Below, piece after piece: positions 45,592 through 54,192 of a stretch of DNA of 61,262 nt. Each line of letters begins with the position of its first letter. Position 1 is the first letter of the stretch. The stretch lies in NCBI GenBank assembly GCA_964632995.1, contig CAZWDL010000034.1:1-61262 (forward strand), written 5' to 3'. A program made the translations under genes and the position numbers. Origin of the DNA: CAZWDL01 sp964632995. GTDB lineage: Bacteria > Bacteroidota > Bacteroidia > Chitinophagales > Saprospiraceae. The notes under the pieces were generated by a model. It saw nothing but the letters and a program-made list of their open reading frames with translations, searched no databases and was not told the DNA's origin.

Positions 45592-46296
45592 CTAAGACCG
45601 CGCCGGTTTATCTTTGTAGGTCTCCTCTGCGAGCTGTTGCAGGTAGTGAGAAGGATAAGTAAACACCCCTTCTTTGAGTTGTTGAGCTGCGTTAATCATA
45701 GCCTGGGCGACTACCTCCGCCTCGATGGGTTTGTATTTGGTCAGCATGCCTCCGGTGAGGTAATCAATTCCTTTTCCCAGTTCTCCGGCGATTTTTTCAC
45801 CCCAGCGATTTTCATTGCGTTCGCCCAACAGCACAGAGGGCCTGAAGATATGTACGGACCAGAATGGCATTTTTTTGACGGCCTGCTCCAACAAGCCCTT
45901 CACCTTGCTGTAAAAAAAGAGCGCGTCGGGATCTGCTCCTACGGAAGATACCAGTAACACCTGATTGACGCCATTGTCGGCCGCCATGCGGGCTGCCTGG
46001 TAGGCATAGGTGTAGTCTACCCGGAAAAAAGCTTTCCGGCTCCCCGCCTTCGCCATAGTCGTGCCCAGGCAGAGAAAAAGGTCATCTCCTTTGATTAAGC
46101 TGCGGTATTCGGGCAGATCATCAAAGTCGATGACGTGCTGCACCAGTTTATCGTGCTCCATTTTAAGCTTGCGGCGCGTAAACACGATCACGCGATGATA
46201 GGCGCTGTGGCGCAGCAGGAGTTCGAGGCAATGCCCCCCCACCAGGCCGGTGGCGCCGAAGAGAAGAGCCGTTTTCTTATCTTTTATTATTTCCAA
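45592..46296 (-). CDS. NAD(P)-binding oxidoreductase/epimerase-like protein
   Basis: A 234-residue short-chain Rossmann protein of the HTATIP2/YbjT type. It starts IIKDKKTALLFGATGLVGGHCLELLLRH with a GxxGxxG dinucleotide site and shows LVSSVGADPDALFFYSKVKGLLEQAV (a YSxxK-like catalytic pattern). It has no second domain. The only plausible start is a TTG at 46296 with no ATG in frame ahead of the Rossmann motif. The substrate is unknown. It lies between gldC and the DUF4249 gene, all on the minus strand. Confidence 0.75.
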   Translation of the reverse strand: MEIIKDKKTALLFGATGLVGGHCLELLLRHSAYHRVIVFTRRKLKMEHDKLVQHVIDFDDLPEYRSLIKGDDLFLCLGTTMAKAGSRKAFFRVDYTYAYQAARMAADNGVNQVLLVSSVGADPDALFFYSKVKGLLEQAVKKMPFWSVHIFRPSVLLGERNENRWGEKIAGELGKGIDYLTGGMLTKYKPIEAEVVAQAMINAAQQLKEGVFTYPSHYLQQLAEETYKDKPARS

Positions 46297-46421
46297 GTTG
46301 CTATATTTTTGGCGACGCGGAGCCCAGATTACAGTTGGCAGTCGGCTTAACCCATTTTAGACTGCCCGGCCCTTTCCTTTCGCGATCTGGCCGGGAAAGC
46401 ACCAAAGGGTCGGCAAGCGCT

Positions 46422-47357
46422 TCACTCTTCCGGCGCCACCTCGGTGTAGTAAGCTGCCGACAAGCCTCCCCAGATACCAAGGCCGCCCGATACATTGGAG
46501 GCCACCCGGGTATAACTGGAGAAAGGCCCCTGATTCGCAGCATTGAATTCCAGTGTATTCCAAAAATCGTAGTGCCTCTGATCAATATTAGCCCACTTGA
46601 CGGTGACGGTGTCCCCCCGGCGGAACAGTCCAAAAGTAGCCGGGTCAAATTCACCATTACGGGGTTCGGCCTTAAACAGGGGAAACTCAAAGCTGCGTCC
46701 GTCAAACAAACGGTCATCCACTACGGAATTCAGGCCGCTTTGCAAGGGGCCGCTGTTAATGCCCGTAAAGTAGCGGTAGTAGTTGACCTGATCCGCAGGG
46801 TCCTCCAGAATACAACGCAGTTGGGCCAGCGTATCGGTGGGCTCCCCCGGGGGTTCCACGAAAACCAGGGAATCCAGCTCCACCAGCGGTGGAATCACTG
46901 TGGAGGCGCTCAACTGCCGCCCTTCCGCTTCGACTTCCAGGTCGTACCGCTTTCCGATCTTTCCACGCATCCGCCCGCTTAAATCCGCGTAGGCGCAAAA
47001 ATTAAAGCCCAGGTTATCCGGGTTGATACCCAGTAAAAGGCCGGCCAGTTCCTGTTGTTCCGAATTGAGTTCAGCGAAGCAAAGTTCAGTTAGTTGCACA
47101 GTCTGTTCTCCATCAGACACCCGTACATCAGCGCCATGGACGAAGATACTCTCCAGGTTGTCTGCTTCAAGTTCGGTAAAAAAAGGGAGATTACGCGTTA
47201 GGATGACATAGGGTGGCAGGGAGCGTTCTCCTGCTTCGATGAATCCTTCAACAACAAGTTCTTCCCGCTCGGTAGTAACGTCGGGGATAAATTCTTTTTC
47301 GCAGGCACTCAACAATCCCAATAGTAAGAGGGCCCGGATACTCAATTCTATTCTCAT
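46422..47357 (-). CDS. DUF4249 lipoprotein
   Basis: A 311-residue lipoprotein with MRIELSIRALLLLGLLSACEKEFIPD (lipobox LLSAC, Cys about residue 19), a DUF4249 body (VVEGFIEAGERSLPPYVILTRNLPFF, VHGADVRVSDGEQTVQL) and a beta-rich end. DUF4249 proteins are usually encoded next to TonB receptors in Bacteroidota and are thought to work at the outer membrane. Here the neighbour is the P-type ATPase, 19 bp upstream, so the two are probably co-transcribed. I cannot name its substrate. Confidence 0.8.
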   Translation of the reverse strand: MRIELSIRALLLLGLLSACEKEFIPDVTTEREELVVEGFIEAGERSLPPYVILTRNLPFFTELEADNLESIFVHGADVRVSDGEQTVQLTELCFAELNSEQQELAGLLLGINPDNLGFNFCAYADLSGRMRGKIGKRYDLEVEAEGRQLSASTVIPPLVELDSLVFVEPPGEPTDTLAQLRCILEDPADQVNYYRYFTGINSGPLQSGLNSVVDDRLFDGRSFEFPLFKAEPRNGEFDPATFGLFRRGDTVTVKWANIDQRHYDFWNTLEFNAANQGPFSSYTRVASNVSGGLGIWGGLSAAYYTEVAPEE

Positions 47358-47376
47358 AAATGTGTTAGCAAATTCC

Positions 47377-49527
47377 CTAGTCTAAAGACGAACGAGCTGC
47401 TTTTTGTTGTACATTGACATCAATTTTCTTGTGTTTCAGGCGAATGGAGTTACCAATAACCACTACATCGGAAAAGGCCATGAACAAGGCTCCCCACATG
47501 GGATTGAGCAGGCCGGCCGCTGCGATTGGTATGGCCACGATATTGTAGGCGAATGCCCAGAACAGGTTCTGTTTGATAGTCAGTACCGTATGCTGACTAA
47601 TACCCACCGCTTGCCGCAAGTGTTCCAGGTTACCTTTGAGCAGCACGATTTGCGCCGACTGTATGGCAGCCTGGGAAGCGTCGCTCAGCGAAACGCCCAG
47701 CGTAGCTTTAGCCAGCGCCGGGGCATCATTAATACCGTCACCCACCATAGCTGTCGGTGCTTCTTTGGAGAGCCGCTCGATGAGCTCAAGTTTCTGGGAG
47801 GGCAATTGTTCGGCATACACCTCCTCTATCCCTAATTGCCTGGCCACTTCCCTGGTTTTTTCAAAGCGATCGCCACTGAGAACTACGGGGTGTATGCCCT
47901 GCTCTTTCAAATAACGGACCGTAGGAGCTGCTTCCGGTTTGATATCATCGGCGATTTCCAGGGTAGCCAGCAGGTCGCCGTTTTTGGTCAGGTATATCAG
48001 TTGCTGTTCTTCCTCCGGCGCCTCGTCCAGGATGCGTTTTGATCCGATTTTATAGGCGTTGCCCGATTCGTCATGGGCCAGCACGCCTACCCCTTTTTCC
48101 TCAGTCACCCGCAGCGCCCCCATTTCGACGCCGTTCAGGCGATGAGACATTTCCCGCACCAGCGACTGGGCGATGGGGTGAGAGGAATGCCGTTCCATCG
48201 TATAGATCAGGGCATTGACCCACTTTTCTTCTGCGTCGTGGTAATTGATTTTGTTGATGCGGAAGTTGCCGCTGGTCAGCGTTCCGGTCTTGTCAAAGAC
48301 CATATTTTTGATTTTAGAAAACACCTCCAGGGTTTGCCCCCCTTTAACCAGGATGCCATTGCGGGCCATACGGCCGACCCCGACCATAACAGCGGTGGGG
48401 GTGGCGAGTCCCATAGCGCAGGGGCAGGAAATGACCAGCACGGCGATGGCGTTCATCAGCGCCTGCTGTGCATTAACCCCAAAGCCGAAATGCCCGACGA
48501 GAAATGTCAGGGCGGCGATACTGAGCACTACGGGAACGAAGATAGCGCTGATGCGGTCGGCCAGCCGCTGGATCTGTGGTTTATCCTGCTGCGCCGTTTT
48601 AACCAGTTCGATCATCTGGCTGAGTACGGTATCCCGTCCGGCGGCTTTTACTTCCATGGTGAAGTTTCCGGAACGTACAAGAGAAGCGCCGATGACTTCC
48701 TCGCCCTCTTCCTTTTCCACCGGCAAACTTTCTCCGGTGAGCATAGATTCATCAACGGTAGCTGTTCCCTTGGTGATGAGGCCGTCCGCGGGCACTTTAT
48801 CCCCTTCATTGACCTGCAGCATGTGGCCGCGCTGGATCTCGTCCTTGCCGATTTCGATTACCGTACCGGAAGGCATGATCCGGCGGGCCGTTTCCACCTG
48901 CAGTTTCGACAGTTCTCCGATGGCGCTGGTCGTCTGCGCTACCGCCCGTTTTTCCAGCCAGTTGCCGACGAGCACCAGGGTAATAATCGTGGCGGCTGTC
49001 TCATAGAAGATGTAATTGGGCTCCATCAGGATGGTGCCGATGAGGCTGTAAATAAACGCCGCCGTACTACCGATGAAAATCAGAACATCCATATTGGGAA
49101 CACCACCCCTTACAGAAGCCAGGGCGCTGTTGCCGAAATGCAAAAAGCCAATGGTGAAGGGCGGCAGGCAAACCAGCAGCTGTACCCAGGGGTTGTCAAA
49201 CCCGGGAATTCCTAACCCGGCCATCATGAGCAAATGATGCAAAAGGAGGGGTAGTGTAAAAGCAGCACTGATGAACAATTTGCGTTCCAGTGTCCACCAG
49301 GGTTCGGGCTCCTCTTCTTCCACTACATGGTAACCCAGTTTGTTGATCCCCGCTTTCACCTGCTCTACAGTCATGTCTGCTTCGCCGGAATTGAATCGAA
49401 CTTCTTTAGTGGAAAAATTAACATACACGTCTTCCAGCCCTTTGCGCTCTAAAAACCGCGTTATGCTCGTTGCGCAGTTGGCGCAGTCCATTCCTTCCAC
49501 CTTTAATTCTACTTTATTTTCAGCCAT
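47377..49527 (-). CDS. copA: Copper-type heavy-metal P-type ATPase
   Basis: A 716-residue P1B-ATPase exporting Cu(I) (or a related ion). It has one N-terminal HMA domain with GMDCANCATS (about 13-22), eight membrane helices, the intramembrane ion motif SCPCAMG (CPC), the phosphorylation site DKTGT, the HP motif HSSHPIAQ and GDGINDAPAL. CPC plus a CxxC HMA domain marks group 1B-1 (Cu/Ag). The DUF4249 gene follows at 19 bp; the divergent gene at 49703 is a lipoprotein with a histidine cluster. Confidence 0.93.
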   Translation of the reverse strand: MAENKVELKVEGMDCANCATSITRFLERKGLEDVYVNFSTKEVRFNSGEADMTVEQVKAGINKLGYHVVEEEEPEPWWTLERKLFISAAFTLPLLLHHLLMMAGLGIPGFDNPWVQLLVCLPPFTIGFLHFGNSALASVRGGVPNMDVLIFIGSTAAFIYSLIGTILMEPNYIFYETAATIITLVLVGNWLEKRAVAQTTSAIGELSKLQVETARRIMPSGTVIEIGKDEIQRGHMLQVNEGDKVPADGLITKGTATVDESMLTGESLPVEKEEGEEVIGASLVRSGNFTMEVKAAGRDTVLSQMIELVKTAQQDKPQIQRLADRISAIFVPVVLSIAALTFLVGHFGFGVNAQQALMNAIAVLVISCPCAMGLATPTAVMVGVGRMARNGILVKGGQTLEVFSKIKNMVFDKTGTLTSGNFRINKINYHDAEEKWVNALIYTMERHSSHPIAQSLVREMSHRLNGVEMGALRVTEEKGVGVLAHDESGNAYKIGSKRILDEAPEEEQQLIYLTKNGDLLATLEIADDIKPEAAPTVRYLKEQGIHPVVLSGDRFEKTREVARQLGIEEVYAEQLPSQKLELIERLSKEAPTAMVGDGINDAPALAKATLGVSLSDASQAAIQSAQIVLLKGNLEHLRQAVGISQHTVLTIKQNLFWAFAYNIVAIPIAAAGLLNPMWGALFMAFSDVVVIGNSIRLKHKKIDVNVQQKAARSSLD

Positions 49528-49702
49528 ATACTTGTCAGCTAGTTTTCTTCTTTCTAGTTTAGCCCCCGTTGTGATTTTTATTCACAATAATTAAAAATAA
49601 TTCTGCAGCATTATTTAAACAAACAACAGCAAGCCACTTTTAATAGTTGATAATGGGTAAATACCTTTCAAAGAAACAAATTAAACAAAATTCAGATTAA
49701 TA

Positions 49703-50497
49703 ATGAGAACATTAAGTCTATTCCTTTTCCTCGCCCTCTTTGTCAGCGCCTGCACCAACGCCGGTACGGATACCGAAGGCGCCGGTGAAGAAGCCACCCA
49801 AGAAGAAAGCACCATGGATATGGTTTACTCGCTGGAGCCGTTCAGTGAATCGACCGATTATCCCGATGCTGCCATTGAATCGGTCAGTTTTCAAAACGGT
49901 CAGTTTGACTTCCAGATCAACAATTATGAACTTGCCGTACAAACCCCGGACGCCGAGCAAAAGATGTGCGCCAATTCCGCCAAGGGGCAACACATTCACG
50001 TTATCGTAGACAAGCAGCCCTACACAGCTCACTACGAAGCCGACTTCGAATACGAAATTGAGGATGGAGAACACTATCTTCTTTCCTTCCTGTCACGTTC
50101 CTACCACGAGAGCCTGAAACGCCAGGATGCCCACTGGGCCAAAAAAATAATGGTGGAAAACAACAGCTTTTCCAGTACGGAAGACATTAGCGGCCCCATG
50201 ATGTTCTACAGCCGTCCCAAAGGGACCTACGTCGGCAGCTCAGAAACTGAAAAAGTAATGCTTGATTTCTACCTCATTAATGCCGATCTGGGTGAACAGT
50301 ACAAGGTAAAGGCTTCTATCAACGGTGAAGAACATATGATTGACACCTGGCAACCTTACTACATTAGTGGCTTACCCATTGGTGAAAACACCATTGAACT
50401 TACCCTGCTCGACGCCGAAGGTAATCCCGCCGATATTCCGCTCAATCCGGTTTCCCGGACTTTCACGCTGAAGGCCGACCCCGCGGAATCTATGTAA
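49703..50497 (+). CDS. Histidine-containing lipoprotein divergent from copA, unknown function
   Basis: A 264-residue lipoprotein, start MRTLSLFLFLALFVSACTNAG (lipobox VSAC, Cys about residue 17), with an acidic linker and a body containing GQHIHVIVDKQPYTAHYEADFEYEIEDGEHYLLSFLSRSYHESLK. The GxHxHVIVD pattern recalls the DUF4399 Gx(H)HHLLxD type, but I do not claim membership. Its position opposite copA suggests, without proof, a role in envelope copper handling. Other related Bacteroidota proteins are labelled phosphopeptide-binding, which is not supported by what I see. Confidence 0.62.
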   Translation: MRTLSLFLFLALFVSACTNAGTDTEGAGEEATQEESTMDMVYSLEPFSESTDYPDAAIESVSFQNGQFDFQINNYELAVQTPDAEQKMCANSAKGQHIHVIVDKQPYTAHYEADFEYEIEDGEHYLLSFLSRSYHESLKRQDAHWAKKIMVENNSFSSTEDISGPMMFYSRPKGTYVGSSETEKVMLDFYLINADLGEQYKVKASINGEEHMIDTWQPYYISGLPIGENTIELTLLDAEGNPADIPLNPVSRTFTLKADPAESM

Positions 50498-50629
50498 TTC
50501 CCGCACCACTCTTCAGTTTTTGCAACAACTAAAAGAAGCGTCCGGCAGAATATTTTGCCGGGCGCTTTTTTGATTCTTGGAGAATTACTTCTTAGTTTCA
50601 CGCTGCACCTTCAACAACTTTTGCACCCT

Positions 50630-52099
50630 ATGAAAAAGATTCTCATAGCCAACCGCGGCGAAATTGCCCTGCGAGTGATGCGCTCGGCCCGGAAAATGGG
50701 CATCGAAACGGTTGCGGTTTATTCGGAAGTAGACCGGGAAGCCCCGCACGTTCGCTTTGCCGATGAAGCCGTATGCCTGGGACCTGCCCCGTCCAATCAA
50801 TCCTACCTCAACGGAGAAAAGATCATCGAAATAGCCAAATCGCTGGGGGTGGACGGCATCCACCCCGGCTACGGTTTCCTCAGCGAAAATGCCGTTTTTG
50901 CGAAAGCGGTAGAGGATAACGGCCTGACCTTCATCGGACCCGGCGCCCACGCTATAAGGGTGATGGGGGATAAACTCGCCGCTAAGGAAGCGGTCAGCGG
51001 ATACGACATTCCCATGGTTCCGGGTTTGGACCACGCCATTGCCGACCCGGAAAAAGCAAAGCGCATCGCCAAAGACATCGGCTTTCCCATCCTCATCAAG
51101 GCGGCGGCCGGCGGTGGTGGTAAAGGGATGCGCATCGTAGAACGGGAAGAAGAACTGGCCGAGCAGATGGAACGGGCTATCAGCGAGGCCAAATCTTCTT
51201 TCGGGGACGGCTCCGTGTTTATCGAAAAATACATTACCTCGCCGCGGCATATCGAGATCCAGGTCATCGCCGACAAGCACGGCAATGTGTTGCACCTCTT
51301 TGAACGCGAATGCAGCATTCAGCGCCGGCACCAGAAAGTAGTCGAGGAAGCTCCCAGCTCGGTGCTGACGCCCGAAATCCGGGAGGCGATGGGAAAAGAC
51401 GCCGTCAACGTTGCCCGGGCATGCGACTACGTCGGCGCCGGCACCGTCGAATTCCTCGTCGATAGCCAGCTCAACTACTATTTCCTGGAGATGAATACCC
51501 GACTGCAGGTGGAGCACCCGGTGACCGAACTAATCACCGGTATCGACCTGGTTGAACAACAGATCAAGATCGCCAGAGGCGAGCCCCTGGCCTTCGCACA
51601 GGAAGAGGTGCACATGAAAGGACACGCGCTCGAGCTACGCGTCTATGCCGAAGACCCCTCCAGCAATTTTATGCCGAGTGTCGGCCGGCTCAAGCGCTAT
51701 GAACGCCCCACAGGAGAAAATATCCGGCTCGACGACGGGTACGAGGAAGGGATGGATATCCCCATCTACTACGATCCGATGATCGCCAAGCTGATCACCT
51801 ACGGAGAAAACCGCAACGCCGCCATTCACCGCATGCTGGAGGCCATAGAACTATATCACATCGAGGGAGTAGCGACTACGCTGCCTTTCGGCAAATTCGT
51901 CTTCAACCACGAGGCATTCGTCAGCGGTAAGTTCGACACGCACTTCGTCCAGAACTACTTCCAGCCGGAGAAGCTGGAAAAACTGCGGCAGTCAGAGGCT
52001 GAAGTCGCCGCCCACCTGGCCTTGAAGCATTTTCTGGAATACCGCCGGCAATTGAGAACGCCGGAAGTAGGCGGATCACACTGGAAGGATCAGCGATAG
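50630..52099 (+). CDS. accC: Biotin carboxylase (acetyl-CoA carboxylase subunit)
   Basis: A 489-residue ATP-grasp biotin carboxylase that carboxylates the biotin of its carrier protein. The N-terminal Rossmann-like domain starts MKKILIANRGEIALRVMRSA. The ATP-binding glycine loop is KAAAGGGGKGMRIV and the catalytic block is EMNTRLQVEHPVTE. The chain ends soon after the core, so the biotin-carrier domain is not fused; its partner AccB or a propionyl/acyl-CoA carboxylase partner must be elsewhere. The in-frame start at 50555 adds 25 residues and is rejected. The biotin synthesis genes lie 2-7 kb further on. Confidence 0.9.
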   Translation: MKKILIANRGEIALRVMRSARKMGIETVAVYSEVDREAPHVRFADEAVCLGPAPSNQSYLNGEKIIEIAKSLGVDGIHPGYGFLSENAVFAKAVEDNGLTFIGPGAHAIRVMGDKLAAKEAVSGYDIPMVPGLDHAIADPEKAKRIAKDIGFPILIKAAAGGGGKGMRIVEREEELAEQMERAISEAKSSFGDGSVFIEKYITSPRHIEIQVIADKHGNVLHLFERECSIQRRHQKVVEEAPSSVLTPEIREAMGKDAVNVARACDYVGAGTVEFLVDSQLNYYFLEMNTRLQVEHPVTELITGIDLVEQQIKIARGEPLAFAQEEVHMKGHALELRVYAEDPSSNFMPSVGRLKRYERPTGENIRLDDGYEEGMDIPIYYDPMIAKLITYGENRNAAIHRMLEAIELYHIEGVATTLPFGKFVFNHEAFVSGKFDTHFVQNYFQPEKLEKLRQSEAEVAAHLALKHFLEYRRQLRTPEVGGSHWKDQR

Positions 52100-52135
52100 C
52101 GATGATAGTTTGGAAGGAGTGAAATCGGCAGATCT

Positions 52136-52205
52136 TCTAAACTCCTAAACCAGCGAAGCCCGACCGGACGGTCCGTAGGAAGGGCGAGCGTCTAAACTCC
52201 TAAAC
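52136..52205. repeat. Direct repeat pair TCTAAACTCCTAAAC downstream of accC
   Basis: Two exact 15-bp copies (52136-52150 and 52191-52205) in the 114-bp gap between accC and the next convergent gene. Related copies occur after ppk1 (inverted at 60975-60987; partial at 61046). Confidence 0.6.
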
Positions 52206-52213
52206 TACAGGCG

Positions 52214-52444
52214 CTACGGAGTAAGGGTTTCGAAGGAGAGAATCTTTACGGGCGTACCCCACATAAACATAGAGGCTTCCTCATCCACCTCCTTTATGGT
52301 AACTGAAACGCGGCGTCCGTCGTGTTTAAGTTGTTCGGGCATCTCTACCGGACGCCAGTGGTTGCCGTCCTCATCGATGATTCCCCAGAATCCCATTTCC
52401 AGATTCTGATAGGTGACTTTGCCGGTGATTTTCTTTTTACTCAT
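52214..52444 (-). CDS. Small OB-fold-like protein, DUF5818-like
   Basis: A 76-residue protein with KGKVTY-type start (MSKKKITGKVTYQNLEMGFWGIIDEDGNHWRPVEMPEQL) resembling the small DUF5818-type proteins found next to unrelated genes in many bacteria. It ends GTPVKILSFETL. Its ATG lies 4 nt past the stop codon of the S24 regulator, so the two are an operon. Function unknown. The frame extends further upstream inside the regulator, but the ATG at 52444 is chosen because the GKVTY motif starts there. Confidence 0.6.
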   Translation of the reverse strand: MSKKKITGKVTYQNLEMGFWGIIDEDGNHWRPVEMPEQLKHDGRRVSVTIKEVDEEASMFMWGTPVKILSFETLTP

Positions 52445-52448
52445 GATG

Positions 52449-53294
52449 TCATTTTTTTTCCACCTGATCGACCAGTAGTTTTTCAACGGTCTTACTCAAC
52501 TCGTTGATTAAATGGGTTTGCTGTTTAATCGTCTTGCGAAGTTCCCGTATTTCTTCGAGCAGGTAATTCTTAATATTTTGCGGAGAAGGCAGGAAAGGGC
52601 TCAGACGCAGACGAACATACCAGATCTCCCGGATATCGCTGATGCTGATCCGGTAAGGCTCGTAGAAGTTGTTATCAGAAATCAGTTCCAGCTTTTTTTC
52701 CTCCTTGATCAGATTGCGAATCCGCTTGACCAGCACATCCCCACGGGTGACGATGACGTAGACATAGCTATCCTTAAGGGCATTTTCCCATAGGGTAGGC
52801 TCCTGGAAACTACATACGACTTTATCCCCTTCAAAAAGCGTAGGCTCCATACTATCGCCCGATACATCAAAAGAGCGATGGGTGCCTACTTTGTATTTGT
52901 AATCCGGGAGCGTGTAGGCAGGCAGGTTCTGAATAAATTTTGGATTTGACAATTCCCCGGCGTATCCCGCCTGAGCAGGGATAGGGACGTGAACGATGCG
53001 CTCGTCCTCCTGTGCATCGCTCACCACAGTCAGCACGCGGAACTCCTGAAAGTCTTTCTCACTCATGAACATGGGCCCTTCGCCGGTGTAGATGTACACG
53101 GGATTGATCTTGTACATCTCTACCGCTTTTCGCAACAATTCGATGGTCACGTCACGGCGTCCCTTTTTGATCTCACTCAGGCTTTGAGGGAGGTAATCGA
53201 GCGATTTGGCGAACTGCCGGCTGGAACGCACCCGGTTCTCCTCCCGAAGCTTGTCATGACACTTCATAAAACGCTGCGTGATAATGCTGCTCAT
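52449..53294 (-). CDS. XRE-family regulator with S24 peptidase-like domain
   Basis: A 281-residue LexA/CI-like regulator. An N-terminal helix-turn-helix (about 10-70, KSLDYLPQSLSEIKKGRRDVTIELLRKAVEMY) is followed by a linker and an S24 domain with the Ser in SGDSMEPTLFEGDKVV (about residue 148) and the Lys in DVLVKRIRN (about 194), so both catalytic residues for self-cleavage are present. The last 50 residues are a helical tail (EEIRELRKTIKQQTHLINELSKTVEKLL). It is not in a prophage. It might respond to DNA damage or stress; that is inferred from domain type. Confidence 0.8.
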   Translation of the reverse strand: MSSIITQRFMKCHDKLREENRVRSSRQFAKSLDYLPQSLSEIKKGRRDVTIELLRKAVEMYKINPVYIYTGEGPMFMSEKDFQEFRVLTVVSDAQEDERIVHVPIPAQAGYAGELSNPKFIQNLPAYTLPDYKYKVGTHRSFDVSGDSMEPTLFEGDKVVCSFQEPTLWENALKDSYVYVIVTRGDVLVKRIRNLIKEEKKLELISDNNFYEPYRISISDIREIWYVRLRLSPFLPSPQNIKNYLLEEIRELRKTIKQQTHLINELSKTVEKLLVDQVEKK

Positions 53295-53410
53295 CTAAAT
53301 CCCCGATTTATACAAGAAATTACCCATTAAAGATAAAAAATTGTCCTTCAAATGTGAAGAGGTGCTAAAAATTTATCCAAATTGTTTACACTGAGCCTAT
53401 CGCGCTCAAC

Positions 53411-54172
53411 TCAACCTTTCATCGCATTTACGATGGCAATAAAATCCTCCGTTTTCAGGGAAGCGCCTCCGATGAGCCCGCCGTCGACATCCGCTTTGCT
53501 GAAAATTTCAGCGGCATTGTTCGGTTTGACGCTGCCGCCGTATAGAATGGGAATGCTTCCAGCCACCTCCTGCCCGTAGTTTTCGGCAATCAGATCGCGG
53601 ATAAAGCGATGCATGTCCTGCGCCTGATCCGGCGTGGCGGTCTCTCCTGTGCCTATGGCCCATACCGGCTCGTAGGCGATCACCACCTGCTTAAGCTGCG
53701 CTGCTTCCAGATGAAACAGCCCTTCCTTCAGTTGATGAGCAACCACTTTTTCCTGTTCACCGGCTTCGCGAACATCGAGTTTTTCTCCGCAGCAGAAAAT
53801 GGGTTTCAGCCCGCTGCTGAGCGCCTGATCGGTCTTTTGAGCCAGCAATCCGTCTGATTCGTCAAAGTACTCCCGGCGCTCGGAATGCCCCAGAATAACA
53901 TAGTCGGCTCCGACTGAACGCAGCATACCGGCCGACACTTCCCCGGTATAGGCCCCGCTTTGCTCCTGATGGCAATTTTGTCCGCCCAGGCTCAGGTTGG
54001 AGATGCCGTTGATGATATTTCCTATCTGGTTAAGATGGATAAAAGGCGGGCAGAGGATCACCTTTACCTCACTGGGCTGCAGCAGTTCGACGATCTTTTT
54101 TGCCAATTCCCGACCCTCGGGGTAGTTCTTATTCATCTTCCAGTTACCGGCGACAATAGCTTCTCTTTTCAT
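53411..54172 (-). CDS. tpiA: Triose-phosphate isomerase
   Basis: A 253-residue TIM-barrel enzyme interconverting DHAP and glyceraldehyde-3-phosphate. Active-site residues are present: Lys in GNWKMNKN (about residue 13), His in ILGHSERRE (about 95) and Glu in AYEPVWAIGTG (about 167), with phosphate loop YGGSVKP. In many Bacteroidota tpiA is next to the DUF1599/BT_3928 pair, but here it follows bioB by 20 bp. Confidence 0.97.
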   Translation of the reverse strand: MKREAIVAGNWKMNKNYPEGRELAKKIVELLQPSEVKVILCPPFIHLNQIGNIINGISNLSLGGQNCHQEQSGAYTGEVSAGMLRSVGADYVILGHSERREYFDESDGLLAQKTDQALSSGLKPIFCCGEKLDVREAGEQEKVVAHQLKEGLFHLEAAQLKQVVIAYEPVWAIGTGETATPDQAQDMHRFIRDLIAENYGQEVAGSIPILYGGSVKPNNAAEIFSKADVDGGLIGGASLKTEDFIAIVNAMKG

Positions 54173-54192
54173 GGTGTTTTAGTTGTTATTAT

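Noticed and set aside
48073..49215. Long antisense frame inside copA
   Set aside because: Complement of a well-conserved P-type ATPase; composition reflects that gene.
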